64,000 nucleotides of DNA. It comes from an uncultured Bacteroidota bacterium. GTDB lineage: Bacteria > Bacteroidota > Bacteroidia > Bacteroidales > P3. Location: positions 1 to 64,000 of the forward strand of contig CADBDA010000016.1 in assembly GCA_902793295.1 (NCBI GenBank), read 5' to 3'. The position numbers and the translations under genes were made by a program. Position 1 is the first letter of the stretch, and each line of letters opens with the position of its first letter. Below, piece after piece: positions 25,263 through 33,228 of the stretch. The notes under the pieces are model-generated. The model was given only the letters and a program-made list of their open reading frames with translations. It was not told where the DNA came from and did no database searches.

Positions 25263-25405
25263 GCTTGAGCCATGGGTTGTTTGGTTTTTGTGAGCCTTTC
25301 TATCCTAGAAGGCAAAAGAGTGAGCTGAGGGTTTCGTTGGCCACGTTTTGTTTTTGTTCTCCTTCGTATATACGTCTCTGTTTAATTCGCACGCGCGAAA
25401 CATTA

Positions 25406-25438
25406 TTTTGCTGTTTAAGAAAAAATGCGTATCTTTGC
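25406..25438 (+). promoter_or_regulatory. Promoter of the defence operon
   Basis: TTTTGC (25406-25411) and TATCTTTGC (25430-25438) with about 19 bases between. A transcript would start near 25445, just before the first gene. No other promoter of this quality is seen in the plus-strand block down to 36.9 kb, so this may drive hsdM, hsdS and hsdR too. Confidence 0.75.
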
Positions 25439-25461
25439 AGATTGAAAAAATCAATGGCTAA

Positions 25462-26286
25462 TTGGGAGAACGTAGATTATATAAATACCTTGATGCAAGT
25501 GGTGGAATGAATATGCTATATCATAGTACTCTGATGTTCACCAATGCCACACAGTTGAACGACCCTTTCGACTGCCATCCTGCTTATGTCCGATTGACGG
25601 GGGAAATGCTAACACCATATTATGGATGGTCGCCAGAAGACGTTTTCCAGATAGAATACAATAAGGGATTACGACGTAGAGACAAAACCTATATCTGCAG
25701 TCTTTCGAAAGTCTACGACTCCATTTTAATGTGGAGCTATTATAGCAAACATTCAGGCATCTGCATTGGTTTGGATATGGAAAAAACGAGGAAGTATCTA
25801 AAGCGCATGACAGGACTCTTTCTTGGCTGCCCCGAACTTGAAGTGCAATATAGGGATGTGGTTAATGAACCAAGCTCAATGAAAGGCTCCAACGATTTCC
25901 TTTGTTATCATTTTGCGACCAAAGCCAAAGAGTGGCAACACGAACAGGAGGTTCGCTTAGTGGCATACGATCCTTCACCGATGCATATGCGGCTGTTGCC
26001 CGGACAATACAAAGAAGAGTCTCTTTGTGAAAAATTCATGCACATATTCCAAAAGCAAAAGGAAGATGAATATATGGATTGGAAAGAGATTCGTGCCTTT
26101 CTTGACATCGGCGGCGAATGCTTCGAATCCGTCTACATGGGTGTGAACTTGGATGATAAAAAGAACTCAGAAATCAAGGAAAAAATAATCAAGGTTGCCC
26201 GCAGATGCAATCCTGAAATCAATATTTACCAAATGACTATTGACCCAAAGGCTTTTCGCCTTAAGGTACGATTGATAGAACAATAA
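25462..26286 (+). CDS. DUF2971 family protein
   Basis: 274 residues. RLYKYLDASG then FTNATQLNDPFDCHPAYVR is the DUF2971 opening; CSLSKVYDSILMWSYYSKHSGICIGLD and KAKEWQHEQEVRLVAY are its other conserved blocks. Biochemical function is unknown; the family is often seen near restriction and abortive-infection genes. Start: TTG at 25462 keeps the conserved LYKY; ATG at 25507 would lose it. An ATG at 25454 opens a different frame (18 codons, ending at 25510) that overlaps it. It ends 3 bases before hsdM, indicating co-transcription. Confidence 0.8.
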   Translation: MGERRLYKYLDASGGMNMLYHSTLMFTNATQLNDPFDCHPAYVRLTGEMLTPYYGWSPEDVFQIEYNKGLRRRDKTYICSLSKVYDSILMWSYYSKHSGICIGLDMEKTRKYLKRMTGLFLGCPELEVQYRDVVNEPSSMKGSNDFLCYHFATKAKEWQHEQEVRLVAYDPSPMHMRLLPGQYKEESLCEKFMHIFQKQKEDEYMDWKEIRAFLDIGGECFESVYMGVNLDDKKNSEIKEKIIKVARRCNPEINIYQMTIDPKAFRLKVRLIEQ

Positions 26287-26289
26287 GAT

Positions 26290-27831
26290 ATGCCAAGAAT
26301 AGCCAATCAGTCAAAACAGAAACCGTCAAAGAGTATGGAGGCTGCCTTGTGGGAGTCGGCCAACAAACTGCGTGGTGCCGTCGAACCGGCAGAATACAAG
26401 CACGTGGTGCTGAGCCTTATCTTTCTCAAGTATGCCGGCGACCGTTTCGAACAGCGGCAGCAGGAACTCATAGCGCAGGGTTTGAAAGAGTATGTCGACC
26501 AGGTGGAGTTCTATACGGCCGAGAATGTCTTCTATCTTCCGCCCAAGTGCCGTTGGTCGTATATTATGGAGAACGCCAAGCAGCCTAATATCTTCCAGAT
26601 TATCGACGACGCGCTTGTCGATATCGAGAAGAAGAACAAGCAGCTGGAGGGTGCATTGCCCTACAACTACTATTCCAACCTAGGCTTGGACAAGACCAAG
26701 CTCGACACCGTCGCCGATGCCGAGAACGACCTCATCGGCCGTGTGTATGAGTATTTCCTTGGCAAGTTCGCCATCGCCGAAGGCAAGGGCAAGGGCGAAT
26801 ACTATACGCCCAAGTCGATAGTTAACCTCATCGCTGAGCTTATCGAGCCTTACGACGGCAAGATCTACGATCCCTGCTGTGGCTCGGGCGGTATGTTCGT
26901 GCAATCGATGAAGTTCGTCAAGGCGCATCACGGCAATATGAAGAACGTGAGCGTCTACGGTCAGGAGAACACCAACACCACCTTCAAGCTGGCGCGAATG
27001 AACCTCGCCATCCGAGGCATCTCGGCCGACATCCGTCAGGGCGACACCTTCCACAACGACCACCATCCTGACCTCAAGGCCGACTACATCATGGCCAATC
27101 CGCCCTTCAACCAGAAGGACTGGCGCGAGGTCAACCAGCTCACCTCCGACCCACGTTGGAGCGGCTATGATGTACCACCCACCACCAACGCCAACTACGG
27201 CTGGATATTGAACATCCTGTCGAAACTCTCCACCCGTGGTGTGGCGGGCTTCCTGCTGGCCAACGGTGCCTTGAGTGCCGACGGCACTGAGCTGGCCATC
27301 CGCCGCAAGCTCATCGAGAACGACAAGGTGGAGGCCATCATCATCCTGCCGCGCAATATGTTCTACTCCACCGACATCAGCGTGACGCTCTGGATACTGA
27401 ACAACAACAAGAAAGCCCGTGTAGAGACCAAGAACGGCGAAGAGGTGCATTACCGCGACCGCGAGGGCGAAGTCCTCTTCATCGACCTGCGGCAGATAGG
27501 CGATCCCTTCGAGAAGAAATACATCCAGTTCTCGCCAGAGCAGATACGTGACATTGCCGACACCTATCATAACTGGCAACGAGCAGGCTACGAGCAGACC
27601 TACCACAACGAACCCGAATACTGCTACTCCGCCACCCGAAAAGAGATAGAGCAGAAAGGTTACAGTCTCGTCCCCAGCAAATATATCGAGTTCCGCAACC
27701 GCGACGAGCAGGTGGATTTCGATGCCAAGATGAAAGAGTTGCAAACCGACCTCCGCGACCTGCTGAAACAAGAGGAAGAAAGCACAAAAGAACTGAAAGA
27801 ATTGTTTGATAAGCTTGGTTATTCTTTATAA
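26290..27831 (+). CDS. hsdM: Type I restriction-modification DNA methyltransferase subunit (HsdM)
   Basis: 513 residues. N6-adenine methylation of the site chosen by HsdS. An N-terminal helical HsdM_N domain (ALWESANKLRGAVEPAEYKHVVL) leads into the SAM fold: EYYTPKSIVNLIAELI, motif I DPCCGSGGMF (about 194-203) and motif IV NPPF (about 270). Length is normal. It is separated from hsdS by a DUF1016 nuclease gene, 15 bases downstream. Confidence 0.97.
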   Translation: MPRIANQSKQKPSKSMEAALWESANKLRGAVEPAEYKHVVLSLIFLKYAGDRFEQRQQELIAQGLKEYVDQVEFYTAENVFYLPPKCRWSYIMENAKQPNIFQIIDDALVDIEKKNKQLEGALPYNYYSNLGLDKTKLDTVADAENDLIGRVYEYFLGKFAIAEGKGKGEYYTPKSIVNLIAELIEPYDGKIYDPCCGSGGMFVQSMKFVKAHHGNMKNVSVYGQENTNTTFKLARMNLAIRGISADIRQGDTFHNDHHPDLKADYIMANPPFNQKDWREVNQLTSDPRWSGYDVPPTTNANYGWILNILSKLSTRGVAGFLLANGALSADGTELAIRRKLIENDKVEAIIILPRNMFYSTDISVTLWILNNNKKARVETKNGEEVHYRDREGEVLFIDLRQIGDPFEKKYIQFSPEQIRDIADTYHNWQRAGYEQTYHNEPEYCYSATRKEIEQKGYSLVPSKYIEFRNRDEQVDFDAKMKELQTDLRDLLKQEEESTKELKELFDKLGYSL

Positions 27832-27846
27832 TAATATTCAAAGACG

Positions 27847-28962
27847 ATGGCAATTATCACATCAGAATATAAGGATTGGATTGGCGACCTTAAACAACGT
27901 ATCAGACAGAGCCAAATCAAAGCAGCGGTCAAAGTGAACACCGAGTTGCTGCAACTCTATTGGCAGTTGGGTGGTGAGATTTTTGAGAGACAGCAGAATG
28001 CCAAATGGGGTGATGGTTTCCTGAAACAACTCAGTGCTGATTTAATGGCCGAGTTCCCAGAAATGAAGGGTTTTTCGTATGCTAATCTTAGATATATAAA
28101 ACAATGGTATCTATTTTATAATAAGAAAATTACATTTTGCCAACAACTTGTTGGCAAAATAGACGCCGTAAAAACGAAACAACTTGTTTCGCAATCGGAA
28201 AATGAAAATCGGGCACAAGTTGTGCCGCAATTGGCAGAAACCTTTTTCTCTGTTCCTTGGGGGCATCATATTCTCATTATGCAACGCTGTAAGGATATGG
28301 ACAAGGCCCTGTTCTATATACATAAGACGGTGGAAAACAACTGGAGTCGTTCTGTTCTTGATTGGCAAATAGACAGTAACCTCTTTGAACGAGAAGGCAA
28401 GGCTGTCAGCAATTTTTCACTCACTCTTCCAAAACCTCAAAGCGACCTCGCCCAACAGATTACTAAAGACCCATACATAATTGATATTATGGGTGTCCGT
28501 CAGGAAATGCAGGAGAGGGAGCTGGAAACACATTTAGATAAACACATCTCGCAATATCTTCTGGAACTTGGCAAAGGATTTACCTACTATGGCCATCAAA
28601 TACAGTTGAAAGTCGGGGATGAAACATTTTATATTGACCAGTTGTTCTATCACGTCCGACTGCATTGTTATGTTGTGGTAGAACTCAAGGCAACAGTCTT
28701 CAAGCCCGAACATGTTGGACAACTTAACTTTTATGTCAATGCAGTTAATGCTTTGATGCGTACCGAAGGTGACAACCCCACCATCGGTCTGTTGATTTGC
28801 AAGGATAAAAACGATGTGGTGGCCGAATACACCTTGCAAAGTGTCAATTCGCCGATAGGTGTGTCATCAATGAAGATTTACGACCAGTTGACCGCCGACT
28901 ACAGGTCTGCCTTGCCGACAACTGAAGAAATCGAGGCAGAAATTAGGAGTATGGAATCATAA
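27847..28962 (+). CDS. DUF1016 (YhcG-type) PDDEXK nuclease, copy 1
   Basis: 371 residues. The N-terminal helical DUF1016 domain (LLQLYWQLGGEIFERQQNAK, FSYANLRYIKQWYLFY) is joined to a PDDEXK nuclease: Asp264 in FYIDQLFYH and Glu279-x-Lys281 in VELKAT, then GQLNFYVNAVNAL and NPTIGLLICKDKND. The linker region around residues 95-115 shows an internal near-repeat (QQLVGK / KQLVSQ). The family frequently sits inside Bacteroidetes type I RM loci; whether it cuts DNA in the complex is not known to me. Confidence 0.88.
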   Translation: MAIITSEYKDWIGDLKQRIRQSQIKAAVKVNTELLQLYWQLGGEIFERQQNAKWGDGFLKQLSADLMAEFPEMKGFSYANLRYIKQWYLFYNKKITFCQQLVGKIDAVKTKQLVSQSENENRAQVVPQLAETFFSVPWGHHILIMQRCKDMDKALFYIHKTVENNWSRSVLDWQIDSNLFEREGKAVSNFSLTLPKPQSDLAQQITKDPYIIDIMGVRQEMQERELETHLDKHISQYLLELGKGFTYYGHQIQLKVGDETFYIDQLFYHVRLHCYVVVELKATVFKPEHVGQLNFYVNAVNALMRTEGDNPTIGLLICKDKNDVVAEYTLQSVNSPIGVSSMKIYDQLTADYRSALPTTEEIEAEIRSMES

Positions 28963-28989
28963 TGAAATACATGCCAATTCTTTCCAATT

Positions 28990-30033
28990 TTGAACGAAAC
29001 ACATAGATTAGGCGATTATATCCGCGAGGTGAATGTCCGCAACCGCGACTTGAAGGTGACGCAGTTGCTGGGATTAAGTATGACAAAGCAATTCCGTCCA
29101 TCAACCTCAAATATTGTTGGAGTTGATCTAAGTAACTACAAGATTGTCAACCATAATACATTTGCCTTTGACCCAATGTCTGTTATTCGGGTACACAAAG
29201 TACCTATTGCCATTAATAACACTACAACTCCTATAATTGTTTCTCCTGCATATTACACATTTGAAGTTTCAGACACATCGAAATTATTACCGCAATATTT
29301 GATGATGTGGATAATGCGACCAGAATTCGACAGATATGCTGATTATAAATCTGATTCGGCTGTCCGTGGAGGATATGATTGGAAAGAGCTCTGTGACACG
29401 CCAATTTGTGTTCCGAGCATTGAGCGGCAGCGGGAAATCGTGTCGGAATACGAGACGCTGACGCGCCGCATCCGCCTCAACGAGCAGATGATTGAAAAAC
29501 TCGAAGCCACCGCCCAAGCCCTCTACCGCCACACCTTCGTCGACAACATCGACAAACAAAACCTTAGCGAGGTGAACAGTGGCAAGACTTGTTCGGATAA
29601 AGTCGACTCTAAAAGTGAAATATACAAATATCCTGTTGCAGGAGCCTCTGGAGTAATCGGCTTTTCTTCAACGTATAATTACGATGAGAAATTAATGACC
29701 ACAGGACGTGTTGGAACTTTAGGGGTTGTCAACCGATATGATCAACCAATGTATATGGCCGATAATGTTCTTGTGTTGCGAAGTCAATATTACGAATACT
29801 GCTATCAGATTCTGCGCAATCTTGACTATTCTGAAATAACAAAAGGTGGAGTTCAGAGCTTGATAACGCAAACCGATTTAAAGGATAGTCCTATAGTTAT
29901 ACCGAGTAAAGATGTACTGAATAAGTTTGAAGAACAAAGCAAAACTATTTATTCATTGGTGGAACATAAACATAAAGAAAACATAAAACTAAACGAATTA
30001 CAGTCTTTGCTTTTGGCAAAGATGGGACAATAG
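28990..30033 (+). CDS. hsdS: Type I restriction-modification specificity subunit (HsdS)
   Basis: 347 residues, shorter than the usual 390-450. Chooses the recognition sequence through two target-recognition domains. TRD1 opens with RLGDYIREVNVRNRDLKVT; the first coiled spacer is ERQREIVSEYETLTRRIRL...; TRD2 is short (YKYPVAGASGVIGFSSTYNY, ITKGGVQSLITQTDLKD) and followed by the second spacer (KLNELQSLLLAKMGQ). Start is TTG at 28990. The spacer DNA is GC-rich while both TRDs are AT-rich, typical of recombined specificity modules. Recognition site cannot be predicted. Confidence 0.92.
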   Translation: MNETHRLGDYIREVNVRNRDLKVTQLLGLSMTKQFRPSTSNIVGVDLSNYKIVNHNTFAFDPMSVIRVHKVPIAINNTTTPIIVSPAYYTFEVSDTSKLLPQYLMMWIMRPEFDRYADYKSDSAVRGGYDWKELCDTPICVPSIERQREIVSEYETLTRRIRLNEQMIEKLEATAQALYRHTFVDNIDKQNLSEVNSGKTCSDKVDSKSEIYKYPVAGASGVIGFSSTYNYDEKLMTTGRVGTLGVVNRYDQPMYMADNVLVLRSQYYEYCYQILRNLDYSEITKGGVQSLITQTDLKDSPIVIPSKDVLNKFEEQSKTIYSLVEHKHKENIKLNELQSLLLAKMGQ

Positions 30034-30045
30034 ATTAATTGAAAT

Positions 30046-30684
30046 ATGGTTCATATTATTGATAGATTACAGTTAACAGACTGCGGTTTAGTAGTAAAGA
30101 ACACTAAACAAGAGGTCCATTTACAGCAGGGAGCAATGGATGGAGCCTGTGCCGTGTACAGCATGATGATGTGCTTAATCATTATTCAATCCATACACAG
30201 GAAAGATGTTGTTTCTTTAGCCGATGAAAAAATAAAGGGAAATACATCTAAAGGAAGACTTATAAGAACTTTTTTACACAATAACGGTTTTGTAAGAGGA
30301 GGGTACTATCTTAGTGAGATAAGAGATGAACTATTACATTCCTACAGAAAAAAAATCTTTGCTGAGTATTATTCAGTTAATGATAATGACAGTGATTTCT
30401 TAGAAAGCATTATAAATGAGCTCGACAATAATGTTCCTGTAGAATTAGCTTTTCAGCGTAAAGGAAATTCAGGGCATGCAGTAGTTTCTATTGGTTACGA
30501 AAGGAATTCCAAAGGAGTTTTGTTATACGTATTGGATCCTGGTTACACCATTCCTTTTGGTCAGTATTGGAACAATGTAATCCAAGTTGACACAAAAAGT
30601 ACAAATAAATATAATGCCTTAGATTTTGTAGAAAAAGAAAAAATACAAATAGACGAAGCACTCGTCATAAAGAAGAAAAAATAA
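30046..30684 (+). CDS. Papain/C39-like cysteine peptidase-like protein inside the RM operon
   Basis: 212 residues, no signal peptide, so cytoplasmic. QQGAMDGACAVYSMMM places Cys35 at the start of a helix with Gln28 before it; NSGHAVVSIGY gives His144 and VLDPGY gives Asp164. Gln-Cys...His...Asp in this order and spacing is the papain-like layout of C39-type peptidases. Its DNA is distinctly AT-rich, unlike hsdM or hsdR, suggesting separate acquisition. It lies 12 bases after hsdS and 64 before the Fic gene. Substrate unknown; it could also be a non-peptidase such as a deamidase or transglutaminase-like hydrolase. Confidence 0.6.
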   Translation: MVHIIDRLQLTDCGLVVKNTKQEVHLQQGAMDGACAVYSMMMCLIIIQSIHRKDVVSLADEKIKGNTSKGRLIRTFLHNNGFVRGGYYLSEIRDELLHSYRKKIFAEYYSVNDNDSDFLESIINELDNNVPVELAFQRKGNSGHAVVSIGYERNSKGVLLYVLDPGYTIPFGQYWNNVIQVDTKSTNKYNALDFVEKEKIQIDEALVIKKKK

Positions 30685-30748
30685 CCAAACACTCATTTAT
30701 GCTTTTGGCAAAGATAATACAATAAAAAACTCATACTCATAGACACAA

Positions 30749-31981
30749 ATGAAAAACGGATATTTGGACTTTGACGAGTATATCATTGCGAGCGAACCGC
30801 ATAAGCGGGAACGGGCTGAGGCCTGGAAGGTGGCCATCGGCCTGCAGGAGGTGGACGGGCTACAGGTGTCGGAATACCTGAAGCAGACTGCCCGTCGTCA
30901 TATTGAGGGGGAGATTACTATCGATGAGGCCAAAGAGTTGGTGAAACAATACTATGTCTCGAAGACTAAGCACGACGATGATGACGATGACAAGCAAGAG
31001 GCCGACCGCGTTTCAATCAACATAACAAAAATCATCAACGAGCGTGCTTTCACATTCAGTACCACAGGCCTTATCTCTATCCATAGGAATCTCTTCAGCG
31101 GTGTGTTCAAACACGCGGGGCAACTGCGCGACTACGACATCACCAAGAAAGAATGGGTGCTGCGAGGCGACACGGTGCTGTATGGTCGCTGGCAAGACCT
31201 GCGGATGGCGTTGGATTATGACATCGAGAAAGAGAAGCAGTTCGACTATAAGGGGCTGTCGATGGAGGAAGTGATTACTCATCTGTCGCGATTTGTCTCC
31301 GGCATTTGGCAGACGCATCCTTTCCGTGAGGGCAACACCCGCACCACCGCCGTGTTCACTATCAAGTATCTGCAATCCATTGGCTTCAAGGCAGACAACC
31401 GTATGTTTGAGGAGCATTCGTGGTATTTCCGCAATGCGCTGGTCAGGGCCAACTACAAGAATGTGGCAAAAGGCATCAGTCAGGACGGCCACTTCCTTGA
31501 ACTCTTCTTCCGCAACCTGCTGATGGGAGAGAACAACGAGCTAAAGAACCGATACCTGCTGGTGAATCCACCCGACGAGTGGAAACAGCCCACAAGCAGA
31601 GGACAAGTACAGGACAAGTACAGGACAAGCGTCGAAGGATCACCGAAGGACCATAGAAGGATCACCGAACAAGTAGAGAGCAAGCACCGAGCAAGTACCG
31701 AACAAGTACCGAACAAGTCAGAAGACTTATTACACACAAATAATCCCGACATTGTAAGATTGATTAATGCCATAGGCTATCAGCAATTGGCCGTTAAGCA
31801 AATGATGGAATCCATAGGATTGAAACATCGCCCCACTTTCCTACAGAACTATCTTAATCCAGCCATTTCCAATGGGTATATCTGTTTGTTATATCCAGAT
31901 AAACCCCGTCATCCTCGCCAAAGGTATCTGCTGACGGTGAAAGGTGTTGCCCTTTATAACGAATTAACGAAAGGAGAATAG
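30749..31981 (+). CDS. Fic family protein with built-in VbhA-like antitoxin domain, copy 1
   Basis: 410 residues. AMP-transfer (AMPylation) family. N-terminal region IGLQEVDGLQVSEYL and ARRHIEGEITIDEAKELV resembles the VbhA-type inhibitory module fused in class II-like Fic proteins. The Fic motif is HPFREGNTRTTAVF at residues 190-203. A polar linker (residues about 283-325) made of short repeats (QDKYRTS, RASTEQVPN) leads to a C-terminal winged-helix (IRLINAIG-like segment to GVALYNELTKGE). In Bacteroidetes type I RM loci Fic proteins are common passengers; the target is unknown. Paralogous to the gene at 39.3 kb. Confidence 0.88.
   Translation: MKNGYLDFDEYIIASEPHKRERAEAWKVAIGLQEVDGLQVSEYLKQTARRHIEGEITIDEAKELVKQYYVSKTKHDDDDDDKQEADRVSINITKIINERAFTFSTTGLISIHRNLFSGVFKHAGQLRDYDITKKEWVLRGDTVLYGRWQDLRMALDYDIEKEKQFDYKGLSMEEVITHLSRFVSGIWQTHPFREGNTRTTAVFTIKYLQSIGFKADNRMFEEHSWYFRNALVRANYKNVAKGISQDGHFLELFFRNLLMGENNELKNRYLLVNPPDEWKQPTSRGQVQDKYRTSVEGSPKDHRRITEQVESKHRASTEQVPNKSEDLLHTNNPDIVRLINAIGYQQLAVKQMMESIGLKHRPTFLQNYLNPAISNGYICLLYPDKPRHPRQRYLLTVKGVALYNELTKGE
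31598..31712 (+). repeat. Short-unit repeats coding the Fic 1 linker
   Basis: AGGACAAGTAC, GAAGGATCACC and CGAACAAGTAC variants recur, encoding the hydrophilic linker between the Fic domain and the winged helix. Confidence 0.6.
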
Positions 31982-32037
31982 CATTATGCCATACTTCAAC
32001 GAAAGCCAGTTAGAGATGTCGATTGTCACCCTGCTGC
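31977..32037 (+). repeat. 61-bp direct repeat, left copy (duplicate of the hsdR start)
   Basis: 59 of 61 bases match 33168-33228. It covers the hsdR start codon and the first 17 codons (MPYFNESQLEMSIVTLL). The two copies flank the second DUF1016 gene. Confidence 0.95.
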
Positions 32038-32084
32038 CAAATAATGATAATATGAATAATAATCAGATAACAAAGACAAAATGA
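31986..32084 (+). pseudogene. Truncated hsdR 5' fragment acting as a 32-codon upstream ORF
   Basis: ATG at 31986 reads MPYFNESQLEMSIVTLL, identical to the hsdR N-terminus, then diverges into an Asn-rich tail and stops at TGA 32082-32084. That stop overlaps the ATG of the DUF1016 gene at 32081 (ATGA), a classic coupling arrangement. So the fragment may serve as a translated leader for the nuclease gene. Its sequence is seen directly; coupling is inferred. Confidence 0.8.
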
Positions 32085-33172
32085 AAGATATTGTTCCTAT
32101 AGAGAAAAGCTCATTACTAAACGACACCAGCGACATTATTGAACAGGCACAGCAGGCAGTCTATCATACAGTGAATGTCACGCTTATTATGAGGAACTGG
32201 CTGCTTGGAATGCGCATCCATAAAGAGGTACTTAAAGAAAAACGTGCTGAATATGGTGAGCAGGTGTTAATAGAGCTGGCAAAACAGCTGACACAGAAAT
32301 ATGGTAGAGGGTTTAATAAGAGCAATCTGTATTTGTTTGTCACATTTTATCTGAACTATCCAAACATTTTCCAATCACTGACTGGAAAATCTAATGAAGA
32401 AGGTAGCGTCAACATTTTCCAATCACTGACTGGAAAAAAGCCCATTCTTCTTTCTTGGACTCATTATTCCATAATTCTACAGGAAAAGAATGCTGAAGCT
32501 CGTGATTGGTATGAACGTGAGGCTGCCAACGAGGTGTGGAGCACACGGACACTGCAACGTAACGTCAGCAGCCAGTACTACCATCGAATGCTGATGTCGC
32601 AACACAAAGAGTTGGTGCATAAGGAAATGATTGAGAGAACCAGTCCACTGCAGGACAAGATGGAATTTATCAAAAATCCGGTAATTGCCGAATTCCTCGG
32701 TTTTCCACAGGAGGCGACGTTTACAGAGTCTGAACTTGAGACAAGTATCATCAACAACTTGCAAAAGTTCATTATGGAACTTGGCAAGGGCTACGCCTTT
32801 GTTGCCAGACAGCAACACATCCATACAGAGAAGGAGGATTATTATATTGACTTGGTTTTCTATAATTACTTGTTGAAATCGTTTGTGTTGATAGACCTCA
32901 AAACGACCAAGGTAACCCATCAGGATGTAGGCCAGATGGATATGTATGTTAGGATGTATGATGAGTTGAAACGAGGTGAGAATGACAATCCTACCATTGG
33001 TATTTTGATATGTGCCGACACGGATGAAGACATTGCACGATACTCAGTACTCCACGACAATGACCAACTGTTTGCTGCTAAATATAAGACCTATATGCCA
33101 ACAGACGAGGAGTTGCGAGCAGAGATAGAGGCACAAAAGAATATCTATTATTTGCAACACAAAGAAAAATAG
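32081..33172 (+). CDS. DUF1016 (YhcG-type) PDDEXK nuclease, copy 2
   Basis: 363 residues. N-terminal DUF1016 helices (MRNWLLGMRIHKEVLKEKRAEY) and nuclease half with Asp257 in YYIDLVFYN and Asp272-x-Lys274 in LIDLKTTKV, so the usual Glu of ExK is Asp here. GQMDMYVRMYDELKRG and NPTIGILICADTDED match copy 1. A 27-base direct repeat inside the gene (32363-32389 and 32411-32437) duplicates NIFQSLTGK. The gene is bracketed by 61-bp copies of the hsdR start and begins by ATGA overlap with the truncated hsdR ORF. It ends 4 bases before the intact hsdR ATG. Confidence 0.88.
   Translation: MKDIVPIEKSSLLNDTSDIIEQAQQAVYHTVNVTLIMRNWLLGMRIHKEVLKEKRAEYGEQVLIELAKQLTQKYGRGFNKSNLYLFVTFYLNYPNIFQSLTGKSNEEGSVNIFQSLTGKKPILLSWTHYSIILQEKNAEARDWYEREAANEVWSTRTLQRNVSSQYYHRMLMSQHKELVHKEMIERTSPLQDKMEFIKNPVIAEFLGFPQEATFTESELETSIINNLQKFIMELGKGYAFVARQQHIHTEKEDYYIDLVFYNYLLKSFVLIDLKTTKVTHQDVGQMDMYVRMYDELKRGENDNPTIGILICADTDEDIARYSVLHDNDQLFAAKYKTYMPTDEELRAEIEAQKNIYYLQHKEK
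32363..32437 (+). repeat. 27-bp internal direct repeat in DUF1016 copy 2
   Basis: AACATTTTCCAATCACTGAC and the next 7 bases occur twice, 48 bases apart, in frame, duplicating NIFQSLTGK in the linker before the nuclease half. Confidence 0.9.
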
Positions 33173-33228
33173 CATCATGCCATACTTCAACGAAAGCCAA
33201 TTAGAGATGTCGATTGTCACCCTGCTGC
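33168..33228 (+). repeat. 61-bp direct repeat, right copy (true hsdR start)
   Basis: Matches 31977-32037 except at two positions (C for T one base before the start codon, and A for G in codon 8). Confidence 0.95.

Larger units (their letters stand above)
23716..25429. other. Repeat-rich, gene-poor left border of the defence island
   Basis: About 1.7 kb without a believable intact gene. It holds, in order: a GT-rich 10-mer repeat, a 32-mer AT-rich array, a toxin-like remnant with a promoter-like site, an 11-mer array, a G10 tract (24973-24982), and a 17-base inverted repeat around an AT-rich core. Short frames at 24835-25026 and 24968-25186 overlap each other across the G tract and look non-coding. 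Confidence 0.6.

Noticed and set aside
25507..26286. ATG 25507 as the DUF2971 start
   Set aside because: It would drop the conserved LYKY segment; kept only as an alternative.
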